A DNA stretch of 64,000 bases from Sphingobacterium populi (lineage in GTDB: Bacteria; Bacteroidota; Bacteroidia; Sphingobacteriales; Sphingobacteriaceae): contig NZ_LQXS01000002.1 of the NCBI RefSeq assembly GCF_001586775.1, forward strand, positions 1-64,000, given 5' to 3'. Positions 45,701 through 54,189 of this stretch are shown piece by piece; position 1 is the stretch's first letter, and each line of letters starts with the position of its first letter. The notes beneath the pieces were generated by a model, which was given only the letters and a program-made list of their open reading frames with translations, did no database searches and was not told the origin of the DNA. A program made the position numbers and the translations under genes.

Positions 45701-47139
45701 TCCTCCACATGTCCATTTAAATGCAAAAGCTCGTTTTGCAAGTTAGCTTGAAAATCCACTTCTCTCAGCGCATAATCTTTGAGGTCAAATTGTTGCAGTC
45801 TTCCACCAACTTTGATATCCAAAGTAGCCAAGTCGGTATTGCGACCTTCAAAATCAAGTTGCACGCCAGTGTTGCCAAGCATATCGCTGTCCGTTAGCGC
45901 AGCGATATTGAAAGCAGTCGAACTTATATGACCGCTGTAGATCAATTCCGACCCGACGGCAATTGAAGTAAGCGTCTCGATTTCGCCAATCTCGGTAGAA
46001 AATTTTCCGTCAACTTCGAAATCATTGTATAAACCTGTAAAACTTCCACGGAATGTGAGCGCCCCAAGCGGAGTAAGTTGATTTGGAAGTGCAAAAGTAG
46101 GATCGTTTGATAGTTCGCGTACCAATTCGCTGATATCGTCTGCGTGAGATGTTAGCGCGATATGCGAAAAGTCAAATACGGTACGTTCAATAGCAGGCAA
46201 GCCAGTTACATTAAACTGCCCTTTTAAAGAAGTGTTGCTTTTTGTGGATAGTGCTACATCGCGTGCTTGCATAGCGGCAATAGTACCTGCAAGCGAAGCA
46301 CTTTGTATTTGCGTATAAAACTTTACAAAGCGCATATCAGGCGCAAAATATTCAATATCTCTTGAATCGATTGTACTATTATTGATCTGCGCCGTGATCT
46401 TAACCTGTTTTATAAAGTCTTCAAAATCTGCTAATTTCTCATAATCAAACCGCAGAAAGTCGGTCAATAAGGAGCGATTGGTCTTCAGTCGCAAATCCTC
46501 GAAAATCATGGCTCGCGGCTCTAATGTGGCGAAGGTTGATAATTCCTGCAGATAGAATCCAGATTTTTCGCGGAAGCTAAGTTGCTTGATATCAACATGC
46601 CGTTGTGCTGAATCTAAAGAAATACGATCGAAAACACCCGAAAATTCTGTGAGCTCCAAATCGGAAAAGTCGATGCCTTTGTCGTGGTGTTTTTTGGTCG
46701 CATCGGTGTATGCAAAGTGGCAATCTGTCAACTCCACCCGCCCTAAAGTAAGCTCTAAGCTTTTTTTAGGTTTTGTGCCTTGCTTCTTCTTCGGTGCGAA
46801 ATAATCAATTAGAAAGTCGAAATTAGAACTATCCTGATAAACCGTATAATTTATATAAGCTTCGGTAAGCCGAATATCCTGAATATCTATTTTATTTTGA
46901 GCAATTCCTGTTAACGAAAGGCCAACGAATAAGCGCTTGCTAGCACCAATGCGATTGCCATCGGGATCGTCCAAAGTAAAATCATGTAAAATAAGCGCTG
47001 AGAATGGTTTAAAGTAGATCGCCGAAAGCGATACCTGAGCATTGAGCTCCTTAGATAAGTACTTTGCAGCCCTCTTTGCTGCATAGGTTTGTACCGATGG
47101 AAATTGTAGCGATAGGGTCAATATCGCGACACTCACCAC
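42763..47139 (-). CDS. TamB-like translocation and assembly module protein (DUF490)
   Basis: This protein of 1458 aa or more spans the periplasm, and in characterised relatives it carries lipid or assists outer-membrane protein assembly. It has an N-terminal membrane helix, a very long beta-taco-type repetitive region of alternating short strands, and a C-terminal TamB domain (about 1010-1400, ending with FNQLNAIISQSLNVNFLDLNIRS...LFDDRLILTGGVSD and a short polar tail). The start is uncertain. The first usual start codon is GTG at 47139, but it cuts into the hydrophobic helix. The frame stays open upstream to 47214 and encodes KKIIKIIAYVLLTIV, a normal TamB N-terminus, with no ATG. See findings. 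Confidence 0.87.
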   Translation of the reverse strand: MVSVAILTLSLQFPSVQTYAAKRAAKYLSKELNAQVSLSAIYFKPFSALILHDFTLDDPDGNRIGASKRLFVGLSLTGIAQNKIDIQDIRLTEAYINYTVYQDSSNFDFLIDYFAPKKKQGTKPKKSLELTLGRVELTDCHFAYTDATKKHHDKGIDFSDLELTEFSGVFDRISLDSAQRHVDIKQLSFREKSGFYLQELSTFATLEPRAMIFEDLRLKTNRSLLTDFLRFDYEKLADFEDFIKQVKITAQINNSTIDSRDIEYFAPDMRFVKFYTQIQSASLAGTIAAMQARDVALSTKSNTSLKGQFNVTGLPAIERTVFDFSHIALTSHADDISELVRELSNDPTFALPNQLTPLGALTFRGSFTGLYNDFEVDGKFSTEIGEIETLTSIAVGSELIYSGHISSTAFNIAALTDSDMLGNTGVQLDFEGRNTDLATLDIKVGGRLQQFDLKDYALREVDFQANLQNELLHLNGHVEDVEATLDYDVAIDFSQEVPNYQLTSHIDRLNLSALYLLQKDSVIVANTDLEASFAGSDINNLSGHLASQDITLHTLAGAFEIQDFRFESAGDQLNRQLRLQSNVLDADMTGTIDLNTIEAYFQSLAVQYAPAIGLEKRPFNDQNFDLKVAVKSFEPVSAFLDLPLKFEEGATLEANFSSDNYIGNFVFISPKASYNRIKLTNLRVEEHTDAKNFSLRLLADRLSLADSIFVNKVAIENILTNDSLTFAIHAAEDQASDRLRLHGHIHFEHNKPAFIHFNESTIVLNNEPWEIQADTEIRVSKGKLYFEQFRFAQNHENVEFNGILSNEEDDLRVSFNRFGLKSLEAITNPLGIHLRGEVNGEVTITSVLQSPRFRASITTTPIVYNTIPIGQLNFNANYNPSTKLVDVKVDLLDALHRGFQLDGTYNLADTEEALQLRGEIREIELVLFQPFLQELVSGLDGKSNAEIRIGGTFANPKISGTAEIQQASFTVMYLNTPYHLAQQSLMVENNVVRFDNLRLFDAQRHEAAASGYLDLNQLSNPDIQVEARANNFHVLNTTYKENNMYYGTAYATGIFKFAGRTSNLNIDINASSNPHTVITIPLDAAMTISDSDFIYMVEADDKKTTVAKNQYFFQGLTMNMDLKITPDAEVNLQTDIGSLKGTGEGEVSLKISSRGDFEMFGDYSVNSGKFHFVAQDFINKYFDIKQGGTIRWTGDPAQAQLDITALYQQRTSLGALYDAAGRERNEERVLAQADMIIRGTLTSPDITFDLSFPLTPYVKDELQAYFSDANNINQQALSLIVRRSFTATSASNEFGREVNNTLLSAGTEFAFNQLNAIISQSLNVNFLDLNIRSLNDASASLRLFDDRLILTGGVSDRRNLQTTDLALFSARVATDAELTYRIRRDGSLMFRAYNRLNTRNILFTPTDDYINAVGLVYRKEFNTFHQFFKQLWTFKKKEDEQIDLTVPSDTTAAPVTAN

Positions 47140-47183
47140 AATAGTGAGCAGGACATAGGCGATTATTTTAATTATTTTTTTGA

Positions 47184-47191
47184 TAATTTTG
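47184..47191 (+). promoter_or_regulatory. -7 element of tsaD
   Basis: TAATTTTG matches TAnnTTTG and ends 25 nt before the tsaD ATG at 47217. It overlaps the uncertain 5' end of tamB on the other strand. No TTTG at -33. Confidence 0.4.
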
Positions 47192-47216
47192 TAAAATAAT
47201 AAGTGCGACTCCTGCT

Positions 47217-48221
47217 ATGACTGTCATCCTTGGTATAGAATCTTCCTGCGACGAGACCTCTGCATCTATCTGCATAGATGGCAAAATTAAGTCAAATATT
47301 ATTGCGAACCAACTCGTACATGCGAAGTATGGCGGCGTCGTGCCCGAAGCGGCTTCTAGGGCACATCAGCAGAACATTATCCCGACGGTGCACGAAGCAA
47401 TTAAGCAAGCTAACATTGCAAAAGAGGATATTAGCGCCGTTGCTTTTACGCGTGGCCCGGGCTTGCTTGGTTCCTTGTTGGTAGGTACTTCTTTTGCTAA
47501 ATCTTTCGCTTTAGCTCGGCAAATTCCATTGTTGGATATTAACCATATGCAGGCACATATACTGGCGCATTTTATCGAAGATCCGCAGCCACAGTTTCCT
47601 TTCTTATGTCTTACTGTCTCTGGTGGCCATACACAGATCGTATTGGTCAAAGATTATTTTGAGATGGAGCTGATTGGCGAAACGCTGGATGACGCGGCAG
47701 GCGAAGCCTTTGACAAAACGGCAAAGATATTGGGTTTGCCGTACCCTGGCGGCCCTTTGATTGATAAATATGCGGCTACGGGTAATGCTCGCGCATTTGC
47801 ACTTCCAGAACCACAGATTGCAGGCTTAAACTTTAGTTTCTCGGGCTTGAAAACGGCTATTTTGTATTTGGTACAACGAGAAATGCGTCAGGATCCTGAA
47901 TTTTTAAATACTCGCATGGCCGATTTGTGTGCGAGTGTACAGGAGCGTATCGTTTCCATCTTGCTTAATAAGCTTAAAAAAGCCGTGCAGCAAACTGGCG
48001 TTCGCCAGATTGCTATTGCTGGTGGTGTATCCGCTAATTCCGGATTGCGTACCCAATTGCTGGGACTAGGTAAACAGCTACGCGCCGAGGTATTTATTCC
48101 AAAATTTGAGTATTGTACCGACAATGCGGCTATGATTGCTATTGCTGGTTATCACAAGTTTCAAAAGGGAGAATTCGTCGGACAAGATATAACACCGGTC
48201 GCTCGTATGGCTGTAGGTTAA
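47217..48221 (+). CDS. tsaD: tRNA N6-adenosine threonylcarbamoyltransferase
   Basis: This 334-aa protein transfers the threonylcarbamoyl group to A37 of ANN-decoding tRNAs (with TsaB/TsaE). Typical motifs: GIESSCDETSAS, VVPEAASRAHQQ, FTRGPGLLGSLLVG, NHMQAHILAHF with the two metal-binding His, LTVSGGHTQIV, GLPYPGGP, FSFSGLKTA, IAGGVSANSGLR and CTDNAAMIA. Length is typical. The stop lies 3 nt from the convergent end of the anti-sigma gene. Confidence 0.97.
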   Translation: MTVILGIESSCDETSASICIDGKIKSNIIANQLVHAKYGGVVPEAASRAHQQNIIPTVHEAIKQANIAKEDISAVAFTRGPGLLGSLLVGTSFAKSFALARQIPLLDINHMQAHILAHFIEDPQPQFPFLCLTVSGGHTQIVLVKDYFEMELIGETLDDAAGEAFDKTAKILGLPYPGGPLIDKYAATGNARAFALPEPQIAGLNFSFSGLKTAILYLVQREMRQDPEFLNTRMADLCASVQERIVSILLNKLKKAVQQTGVRQIAIAGGVSANSGLRTQLLGLGKQLRAEVFIPKFEYCTDNAAMIAIAGYHKFQKGEFVGQDITPVARMAVG

Positions 48222-48224
48222 GTT

Positions 48225-49478
48225 TTAGAATTGAATCGTCCATTCTACAGGCTCAAGATCACTTCCTTGGATCCAGTTAGGGCCGTTTTCTATGATCTTG
48301 ATGGCTTCTTTATCCCGTCTTTTACCTCCGCTGTTCTTTATCGCAACATTGGTTGGCCTACCTTTCGTATTAATTTCAAATTGCAACGTCACTTCACCGC
48401 TACCCAATGCGCTGGCTTTAGCAACGTTATTTACGTATAATTGGTATGCTTTGAGCCCTACAGCCGGACGGCTTTGCGTAAGTTTTGCTGTACGTTCACT
48501 TAGGTTAGATGCTCTGATGGATTTAGCATTATTTGCTCGTCTTAGCGCTATACGCATAGCGCCGTCGGCCACCTGATCTGTGGTTTCAAAACCATCTGAT
48601 TGAATCCGTAATATAGGTTTTTCACTTGTAGAACCCACAACAAACCGCCCGGTAGAATCAGTCTTTGCCAAAGTATTCATTTCTTGATCTTGTATCACAG
48701 CTCCCGCAATAGGTTTCTGAGTTTGGCGGTCTATGATGATTCCTGTCGTGATAGATTTTATTTCGCCGAGCGATACCGATTGCACATCTGTAGATGATCG
48801 TGCTTGACGGCCAGATCGTGCGGATAGCCGTTTGGGCAAATTTAGGGGTTGATGGTTGTTGTGCGCTATTAAACTCGGGTTATCATCATGTAAACTCATA
48901 GAAACCAGTTCCTCTGCGTTAGAAGGGAAGATTTGTATCGGAATGGTATCGAGTACTGCTTTTCGAGACGCGCTTGAATTCTTTAGACGATGAGAAGCAG
49001 ATTCTTCTACATTGCTATAAGCAAGTTTTTTTTCAAAATCTTTTGTCGGTGCTGTTTCTTTACGATCCACCGTGGTAGAATCGTCTGGTAGCGAAGACGA
49101 TTTTTCCCTCATCCTGTCCGACGACGGTCCGTCGCTAGGAACTTGTAGTACTAATTCTTGCTGATCGTTGCCGAGTGGGAAGAAAATGTACATACCGATG
49201 CCGAGTACTATTAGTAAAGAAGCAGCTAGCCCAATCCAACGGTACGAGTTTGAAGATGTACGACGCAAAGGTATGTGGCTACGTTGCCGAATCCGTTGTT
49301 GCAGTTCAGGTATTATGTCATCAGTTAAACCTTGTGTATTTTCTGTTTCAACGCCATGCAGTACGGCCATCAGCGATTCATCCGCCTCGGCAGCTTTTTC
49401 TATCTCATACATCTGCTGAGGCGACAATTCGCCACGTACATACCTACGCAACAACGCTATATCTGGCCTCTTACTCAT
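48225..49478 (-). CDS. Membrane anti-sigma factor with carboxypeptidase-regulatory-like and TonB-C-terminal-like domains
   Basis: This 417-aa protein has a cytoplasmic helical N-terminus (1-70, LLRRYVRGELSPQQMYEIEKAAEADESLM, an anti-sigma-like segment), a membrane helix at 81-100, then a Ser-rich periplasmic linker. A carboxypeptidase-D-regulatory-like beta domain (about 243-312: TTGIIIDRQTQKPIAGAVIQD...) is followed by a C-terminal part (about 335-417) resembling the TonB C-terminal fold (GEVTLQFEINTKGRPTNVAIKNSGG). It overlaps the upstream sigma-factor gene by 8 nt, which fixes the anti-sigma role by context. The two periplasmic domains could sense or contact an envelope partner, perhaps the divergently encoded vWA protein. 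Confidence 0.82.
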   Translation of the reverse strand: MSKRPDIALLRRYVRGELSPQQMYEIEKAAEADESLMAVLHGVETENTQGLTDDIIPELQQRIRQRSHIPLRRTSSNSYRWIGLAASLLIVLGIGMYIFFPLGNDQQELVLQVPSDGPSSDRMREKSSSLPDDSTTVDRKETAPTKDFEKKLAYSNVEESASHRLKNSSASRKAVLDTIPIQIFPSNAEELVSMSLHDDNPSLIAHNNHQPLNLPKRLSARSGRQARSSTDVQSVSLGEIKSITTGIIIDRQTQKPIAGAVIQDQEMNTLAKTDSTGRFVVGSTSEKPILRIQSDGFETTDQVADGAMRIALRRANNAKSIRASNLSERTAKLTQSRPAVGLKAYQLYVNNVAKASALGSGEVTLQFEINTKGRPTNVAIKNSGGKRRDKEAIKIIENGPNWIQGSDLEPVEWTIQF

Positions 49479-50046
49479 CCTTTCCCCTTTCTATGCACTG
49501 CTTCAGATTTCTTTTGCCGTTTTGTATGTAGCTCTTCACACCATTCATACTATATCCGGTCAGGTTTGCGATATCATTGTAACATTTTTCCTCTAGGAAA
49601 AAGAGCTGTACCGCTATCTTTTGCTTTTCTGGTAACTTTTCTATGCAATGTTCCAAAGTTTGCAATCGTTGTTCTTGTATCACATGATCTTCTTCGGGAT
49701 GCGGAGCCACAGATAATTCCACAAAATCTTCCGAAAAATCTATCTTTCGAACTTTATCAGAGCGCAAGGCCATGAGGCAGTGGTTCTTTGCTACCACATA
49801 GATCCATTTCTGAAAATTCTTGATCTCTTGCCGCTCTATTTTGAGAATGAGCTCTTCAAAAATTTGCATTACGGCATCTTTGCTACGCTCACTATCCTTG
49901 AAATACCGCAAACACACGTAATAAACCATTTCCGTATGTCGCTGGTATACCTCGCCCAACAAAGCCAAATCTTTGCTTACTTGATAGTGTAAAAGCAATG
50001 ATTCGTCCGGTGTATCGTCACGCTTTGATGATTTGAATAGCCCCAT
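49471..50046 (-). CDS. ECF-type RNA polymerase sigma factor
   Basis: This 191-aa sigma-70-family ECF factor has region 2 at about residues 30-100 (YQRHTEMVYYVCLRYFKDSERSKDAVMQIFEEL...FQKWIYVVAKNHCLMALR) and region 4 at about 130-185 (LEHCIEKLPEKQKIAVQLFFLEEKCYNDIANLTGYSMNGVKSYIQNGKRNLKQ). The ATG at 50046 (MGLFKSSKRDD) gives the normal ECF length; the open frame extends 22 codons upstream without sigma similarity. It is translationally coupled to the anti-sigma gene and probably autoregulates this locus and the divergent vWA gene, but I could not identify a shared promoter motif. Confidence 0.92.
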   Translation of the reverse strand: MGLFKSSKRDDTPDESLLLHYQVSKDLALLGEVYQRHTEMVYYVCLRYFKDSERSKDAVMQIFEELILKIERQEIKNFQKWIYVVAKNHCLMALRSDKVRKIDFSEDFVELSVAPHPEEDHVIQEQRLQTLEHCIEKLPEKQKIAVQLFFLEEKCYNDIANLTGYSMNGVKSYIQNGKRNLKQCIERGKDE

Positions 50047-50196
50047 TCTGTTTCCCAAAATAATTTTTTTTATCCATTTATGGAAATGGAAGATCGTGCG
50101 CATCCCTTGCACACAAGCGGGCTATACCAACTAGCAGCACATTGCTGAGCGCGTAGTTTAAAGTGAATATTAAAAAAAATATAAAGAGAGACAAAT

Positions 50197-52062
50197 ATGA
50201 AAGTAAACACACTCAGAAGCGTATGGATGTTTATCATCCTTTTGGGCGTCCAAACGGTGATGGCTAAAAGTATAACAGGATATGTCAAAGAAGCAAGTTC
50301 GGGTGCAGCACTCGGAGGCGTATCTGTCAGAGTTAAAGGGAAATCTATACAAACCCATACTGATCAACAAGGATATTATCAGATAAATGCAGCACTCGGG
50401 CAAGTGCTGGTGTTTTCACTGGAAAGATTTACTGCGGTAGAGCACGTGGTTGGTCAAGAAACACGGATTGACGTCGCTTTACAAATCGACAATATGGAAA
50501 GAGATCGCAATTCGATCCCAATTAGACAGGATGTTTACGCTGGTCAATATTCTATCAAACGAGGAGAATCTCTAACGGCATACCTCGGCGGTAGTATGCA
50601 TGTGCGACCAATGTATCGCTCTGCCGGTATCCACTCCTCAGAAAGCTACGAAAAAATACAGGAAAACAAATTTGTGCGAACCAATGTAGAGCCGTTGTCC
50701 ACATTCGCAGCAGATGTAGACGCCGCATCGTATAGCAATGTGCGTCGTTTTCTGCGTCAAGGTCATATGCCGCATCCAGATGCTGTTCGGGTAGAAGAGA
50801 TGATTAACTATTTTACGTACGATTTGTCTGGCCCGACAAATGGAGATCCTGTTCGCGTGGTTACCGAAGTAACGCATGCGCCGTGGAATGCACAGCATCA
50901 GCTGTTGCGTTTATCGCTCAAAGCGAAAGATATACCTAGCGAAAATCTTCCTGCGGCTAATTTTGTTTTTCTGATTGACGTGTCAGGATCTATGAGCAGC
51001 AGCAATAAGTTACCGTTAGTAAAAAGTTCTTTTAAGATGCTTGTAGATCAATTGCGCGATGAAGATCGCGTAGCAATTGTTACTTACGCAGGTTCTGCTG
51101 TTGTGGCTTTGGAGAGTACTTCTGGTAAGGAGAAGAGAAAGATCAAGGATGCGTTGGATGCTTTGCAGGCGTCGGGTTCTACGGCCGGAGGTGCTGGCAT
51201 GACCAAAGCCTATCAGATAGCGCGAGCTCACTTTGCAAAAGCTGGAAATAATCGAATCATTATGGCCACAGATGGTGATTTCAATGTCGGCGAATCTAGC
51301 GATGAAGAGATGGAAAAACTGATTGCCAAAGAGCGTAATGACGGGATTTACATCTCGATATTGGGCTACGGAATGGGTAATTATAAAGATAGCAAGCTAG
51401 AGATGTTGGCCAATAAAGGACATGGAAACTACGCGTATATTGATAACATTTCCGAAGCGCGAAAAGCAATCGTCACCGAATTTGGAGCTAGTTTGTTTAC
51501 CGTGGCCAAGGATGTGAAGATCCAAGTCGAGTTCAATCCGCATTTTGTACAGTCGTATCGCTTGGTGGGTTATGAGCACAATCTGCTCGAAGCAGAAGAT
51601 TTTAATAACGACGAAAAGTTGGGTGGCGATATGGGAGTTGGCCACGTCGTTACCGCTTTGTATGAAATCATTCCACAAGGTGTAAAAAGCAATTTTGATG
51701 GATCCGTGGATGACCTGAAATATCAGGAGAACACTAAGCCGAAATCTAGCGTTAATAAAAAGGAGCTGGCGACGGTAAAATTCCGTTACAAAGAGCCGGA
51801 TGGTGAAGTGAGTAAGCTAGTTACCCACGTGGTGAATCCCAAAGTAACGCCGTTAGCGCAAACCTCGCATGATTTGCGTTTTGCGACCGCCGTAGCGGAA
51901 TTGGGCATGCTGCTTCGTAATTCAGACTATAAACAACAAGCTAATTTCGATCAATTGATTGCGCGAGCAAAAGCTTCTCGCGGTAAGGATGAAGAAGGTT
52001 ATCGCGCCGAGTTTATACGATTAGCACAAGATGCACAAGCTTTGCACGATGCAGATCGCTAA
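50197..52062 (+). CDS. von Willebrand factor A-domain protein (YfbK-like) with carboxypeptidase-regulatory-like domain
   Basis: This 621-aa exported protein has a signal peptide (1-23, ending TVMA), a carboxypeptidase-regulatory-like beta domain (about 25-97, SITGYVKEASSGAALGGVSVRVKG), the YfbK N-terminal segment (about 150-250, STFAADVDAASYSNVRRFL) and a vWA domain with the MIDAS motif DVSGSMS at 261-267. The C-terminal domain resembles DUF3520. The MIDAS is complete, so metal-dependent ligand binding is expected. It lies divergently from the sigma/anti-sigma pair, with 150 nt between start codons, suggesting joint regulation. Function in the envelope is unknown. Confidence 0.88.
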   Translation: MKVNTLRSVWMFIILLGVQTVMAKSITGYVKEASSGAALGGVSVRVKGKSIQTHTDQQGYYQINAALGQVLVFSLERFTAVEHVVGQETRIDVALQIDNMERDRNSIPIRQDVYAGQYSIKRGESLTAYLGGSMHVRPMYRSAGIHSSESYEKIQENKFVRTNVEPLSTFAADVDAASYSNVRRFLRQGHMPHPDAVRVEEMINYFTYDLSGPTNGDPVRVVTEVTHAPWNAQHQLLRLSLKAKDIPSENLPAANFVFLIDVSGSMSSSNKLPLVKSSFKMLVDQLRDEDRVAIVTYAGSAVVALESTSGKEKRKIKDALDALQASGSTAGGAGMTKAYQIARAHFAKAGNNRIIMATDGDFNVGESSDEEMEKLIAKERNDGIYISILGYGMGNYKDSKLEMLANKGHGNYAYIDNISEARKAIVTEFGASLFTVAKDVKIQVEFNPHFVQSYRLVGYEHNLLEAEDFNNDEKLGGDMGVGHVVTALYEIIPQGVKSNFDGSVDDLKYQENTKPKSSVNKKELATVKFRYKEPDGEVSKLVTHVVNPKVTPLAQTSHDLRFATAVAELGMLLRNSDYKQQANFDQLIARAKASRGKDEEGYRAEFIRLAQDAQALHDADR

Positions 52063-52130
52063 ATGCGATGGATTAAATCCATATCATTCAAATATATGCG
52101 GTTTTCTGATTTTTTTTCGGACATTTGTGG

Positions 52131-52226
52131 CACTTTGGAATGGGGTTTTCCAAAGTGTGAAACACGCTTTTGAAGTATGCCAACGTGGTATGTTGTGCCT
52201 TCAAGAGTATTATCAAACATTTTTTA
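52131..52226 (+). promoter_or_regulatory. Structured leader upstream of thrS
   Basis: Two stems precede thrS. Stem A: CACTTTGGAA (52131-52140) / TTCCAAAGTG (52148-52157), a perfect 10 bp. Stem B: CTTTTGAAG (52167-52175) / CTTCAAGAG (52199-52207), 9 bp with one G-U, enclosing a second stem ATGCCA / TGGTAT with apical ACG. A T run (ATTTTTTAT) lies about 12 nt after stem B, too far for an ordinary terminator. Stem A may end the vWA transcript or be part of the leader. By analogy with the E. coli thrS operator, which mimics the tRNA-Thr anticodon arm (loop CGU), stem B with ..AACGU.. at its tip could be a ThrRS-binding site; this is speculation. Confidence 0.5.
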
Positions 52227-52250
52227 TAATCTAAAATCATAAGTTGTAAT

Positions 52251-54176
52251 ATGATTAACATTACACTTCCTGACGGCTCCGTCCGTGCGTATGAATCCGG
52301 CGTTACTGCGATGCAGATTGCCTTGTCTATTTCCGAAGGTCTGGCCAGAAATGTATTGGCTGCCGAAGTAGATGGCGAAGTATGGGATGCATCTCGTGCG
52401 ATCGAGCAAGACGCACATGTCAAATTGCTGACCTGGAATGATGAACAAGGAAAATCTACCTTCTGGCACTCATCTGCCCACTTGTTGGCAGAAGCATTAG
52501 AAGCACTTTATCCGGGTATTAAATTTGGTATTGGCCCTGCCATCCAGACGGGATTCTATTACGACGTAGATTTTGGCGATCAGGAATTTTCTTCTGACGA
52601 CTTTAAGAAAGTCGAAGACAAGATGTTGGAACTGGCGAAGCAAAAAGAAGTTTTTGAACGCCGTGCGGTTTCCAAAGCAGAAGCTATCACGTATTTCGAA
52701 GAAAAAGGAGATGAGTATAAACTAGATCTAATCAAGGATCTGGAAGATGGTAAAATCACTTTTTACTCACAAGGTTCGTTCACGGATCTTTGCCGTGGGC
52801 CACACATTCCGCAAACTGGCGTGATCAAAGCGATCAAGTTGACCAATGTTGCAGGTGCGTATTGGCGCGGCGATGAGTCGCGCAAACAATTGACTCGTAT
52901 TTACGGTGTTACATTTCCTAAAGCATCGGAGCTAACCGATTATTTGAAAATGATCGAAGAAGCGAAGAAACGCGATCACCGTAAATTGGGTAAGGAATTG
53001 GAGTTATTCGCTTTCTCGGAGAAGGTAGGAATGGGCTTGCCACTATGGTTACCAAAAGGTGCTGCTTTGCGTCAGAAACTGATGGATTTCTTGCAAAAAG
53101 CACAGTTGAAAGCAGGTTACGAACCGGTAGTAACGCCTCATATTGGACACAAACAATTGTATGTGACTTCGGGTCACTATGATAAATATGGTGAAGATTC
53201 GTTTCAGCCGATCAAAACTCCGGTAGAAGGCGAGGAGTTTTTCTTAAAACCGATGAACTGCCCGCACCATTGCGAGATCTATAAAACAAAACCAAGATCG
53301 TACAAAGATTTGCCGGTACGTTTTGCAGAATTTGGAACAGTATATCGCTACGAGCAGTCGGGAGAATTGCACGGATTGACTCGCGTGCGTGGGTTTACGC
53401 AAGATGATGCACATTTGTTCTGTCGTCCAGATCAGGTGAAAGAGGAATTCAAAAAAGTAATCGACTTAGTTTTATACGTCTTTGGTGCTTTGGGTTTCGA
53501 TGATTATACTGCGCAGGTATCGCTTCGTGATCCGAATAACAAAACGAAATACATTGGTACTGAAGAAAACTGGACTTTGGCGGAGCAAGCGATCATTGAA
53601 GCGACTGCCGAAAAAGGCTTAAATTCGGTGATTGAATATGGAGAAGCAGCCTTTTATGGTCCAAAATTGGATTTCATGGTCAAAGATGCTTTAGGGCGTA
53701 AATGGCAGTTGGGTACGATCCAAGTAGATTATAACTTACCGGAGCGTTTCGAATTAGAATATACAGGAAGTGATAACCAAAAACACCGTCCAGTGATGAT
53801 TCACCGTGCGCCATTTGGTTCATTGGAACGTTTTGTCGCAGTCCTTATCGAACACTGCGCCGGTCAGTTCCCGTTATGGCTTGCTCCTGAGCAATTTATC
53901 ATCTTGCCAGTGTCCGAAAAATACGAGGAATACGCGCAAAATGTTTTAAATTCCCTAAATAATTCCGATATTCGCGGACTGATTGACTTGCGTGACGAGA
54001 AGGTAGGTCGCAAAATCCGTGATGCTGAGATGAAAAAATTGCCTTATATGTTGATTATAGGGGATAAAGAGATCGAAAGTGGCACGGTATCTGTTCGTAA
54101 GCATGGGTCTGTCGATCTGGGTTCAATGACCTCAGAAGCATTCAAAGAATTATTAATTAAAGAAATAACGGTTTAA
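52251..54176 (+). CDS. thrS: Threonyl-tRNA synthetase
   Basis: This 641-aa class-II synthetase has an N-terminal TGS domain (1-60), an editing domain (about 65-225, with [11 protein letters not shown] and the CRGPHIP motif), a catalytic core (about 245-535, with zinc-site [45 protein letters not shown] and [10 protein letters not shown]) and an anticodon-binding domain (about 540-641). All motifs are intact. It heads the thrS-infC-rpmI-rplT cluster, an arrangement conserved across many bacteria. A structured leader precedes it. Confidence 0.98.
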   Translation: MINITLPDGSVRAYESGVTAMQIALSISEGLARNVLAAEVDGEVWDASRAIEQDAHVKLLTWNDEQGKSTFWHSSAHLLAEALEALYPGIKFGIGPAIQTGFYYDVDFGDQEFSSDDFKKVEDKMLELAKQKEVFERRAVSKAEAITYFEEKGDEYKLDLIKDLEDGKITFYSQGSFTDLCRGPHIPQTGVIKAIKLTNVAGAYWRGDESRKQLTRIYGVTFPKASELTDYLKMIEEAKKRDHRKLGKELELFAFSEKVGMGLPLWLPKGAALRQKLMDFLQKAQLKAGYEPVVTPHIGHKQLYVTSGHYDKYGEDSFQPIKTPVEGEEFFLKPMNCPHHCEIYKTKPRSYKDLPVRFAEFGTVYRYEQSGELHGLTRVRGFTQDDAHLFCRPDQVKEEFKKVIDLVLYVFGALGFDDYTAQVSLRDPNNKTKYIGTEENWTLAEQAIIEATAEKGLNSVIEYGEAAFYGPKLDFMVKDALGRKWQLGTIQVDYNLPERFELEYTGSDNQKHRPVMIHRAPFGSLERFVAVLIEHCAGQFPLWLAPEQFIILPVSEKYEEYAQNVLNSLNNSDIRGLIDLRDEKVGRKIRDAEMKKLPYMLIIGDKEIESGTVSVRKHGSVDLGSMTSEAFKELLIKEITV

Positions 54177-54189
54177 ATTTCAAAAGCAT

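Noticed and set aside
52096..52173. 25-codon ORF in the thrS leader as a possible Thr-sensing leader peptide
   Set aside because: Only two Thr codons, not clustered, and no -7 box at a suitable distance; no terminator with a proper T run follows.
52031..52234. 67-codon plus-strand ORF between the vWA gene and thrS
   Set aside because: Starts inside the vWA coding region in another frame and runs through the leader hairpins; no conserved character.
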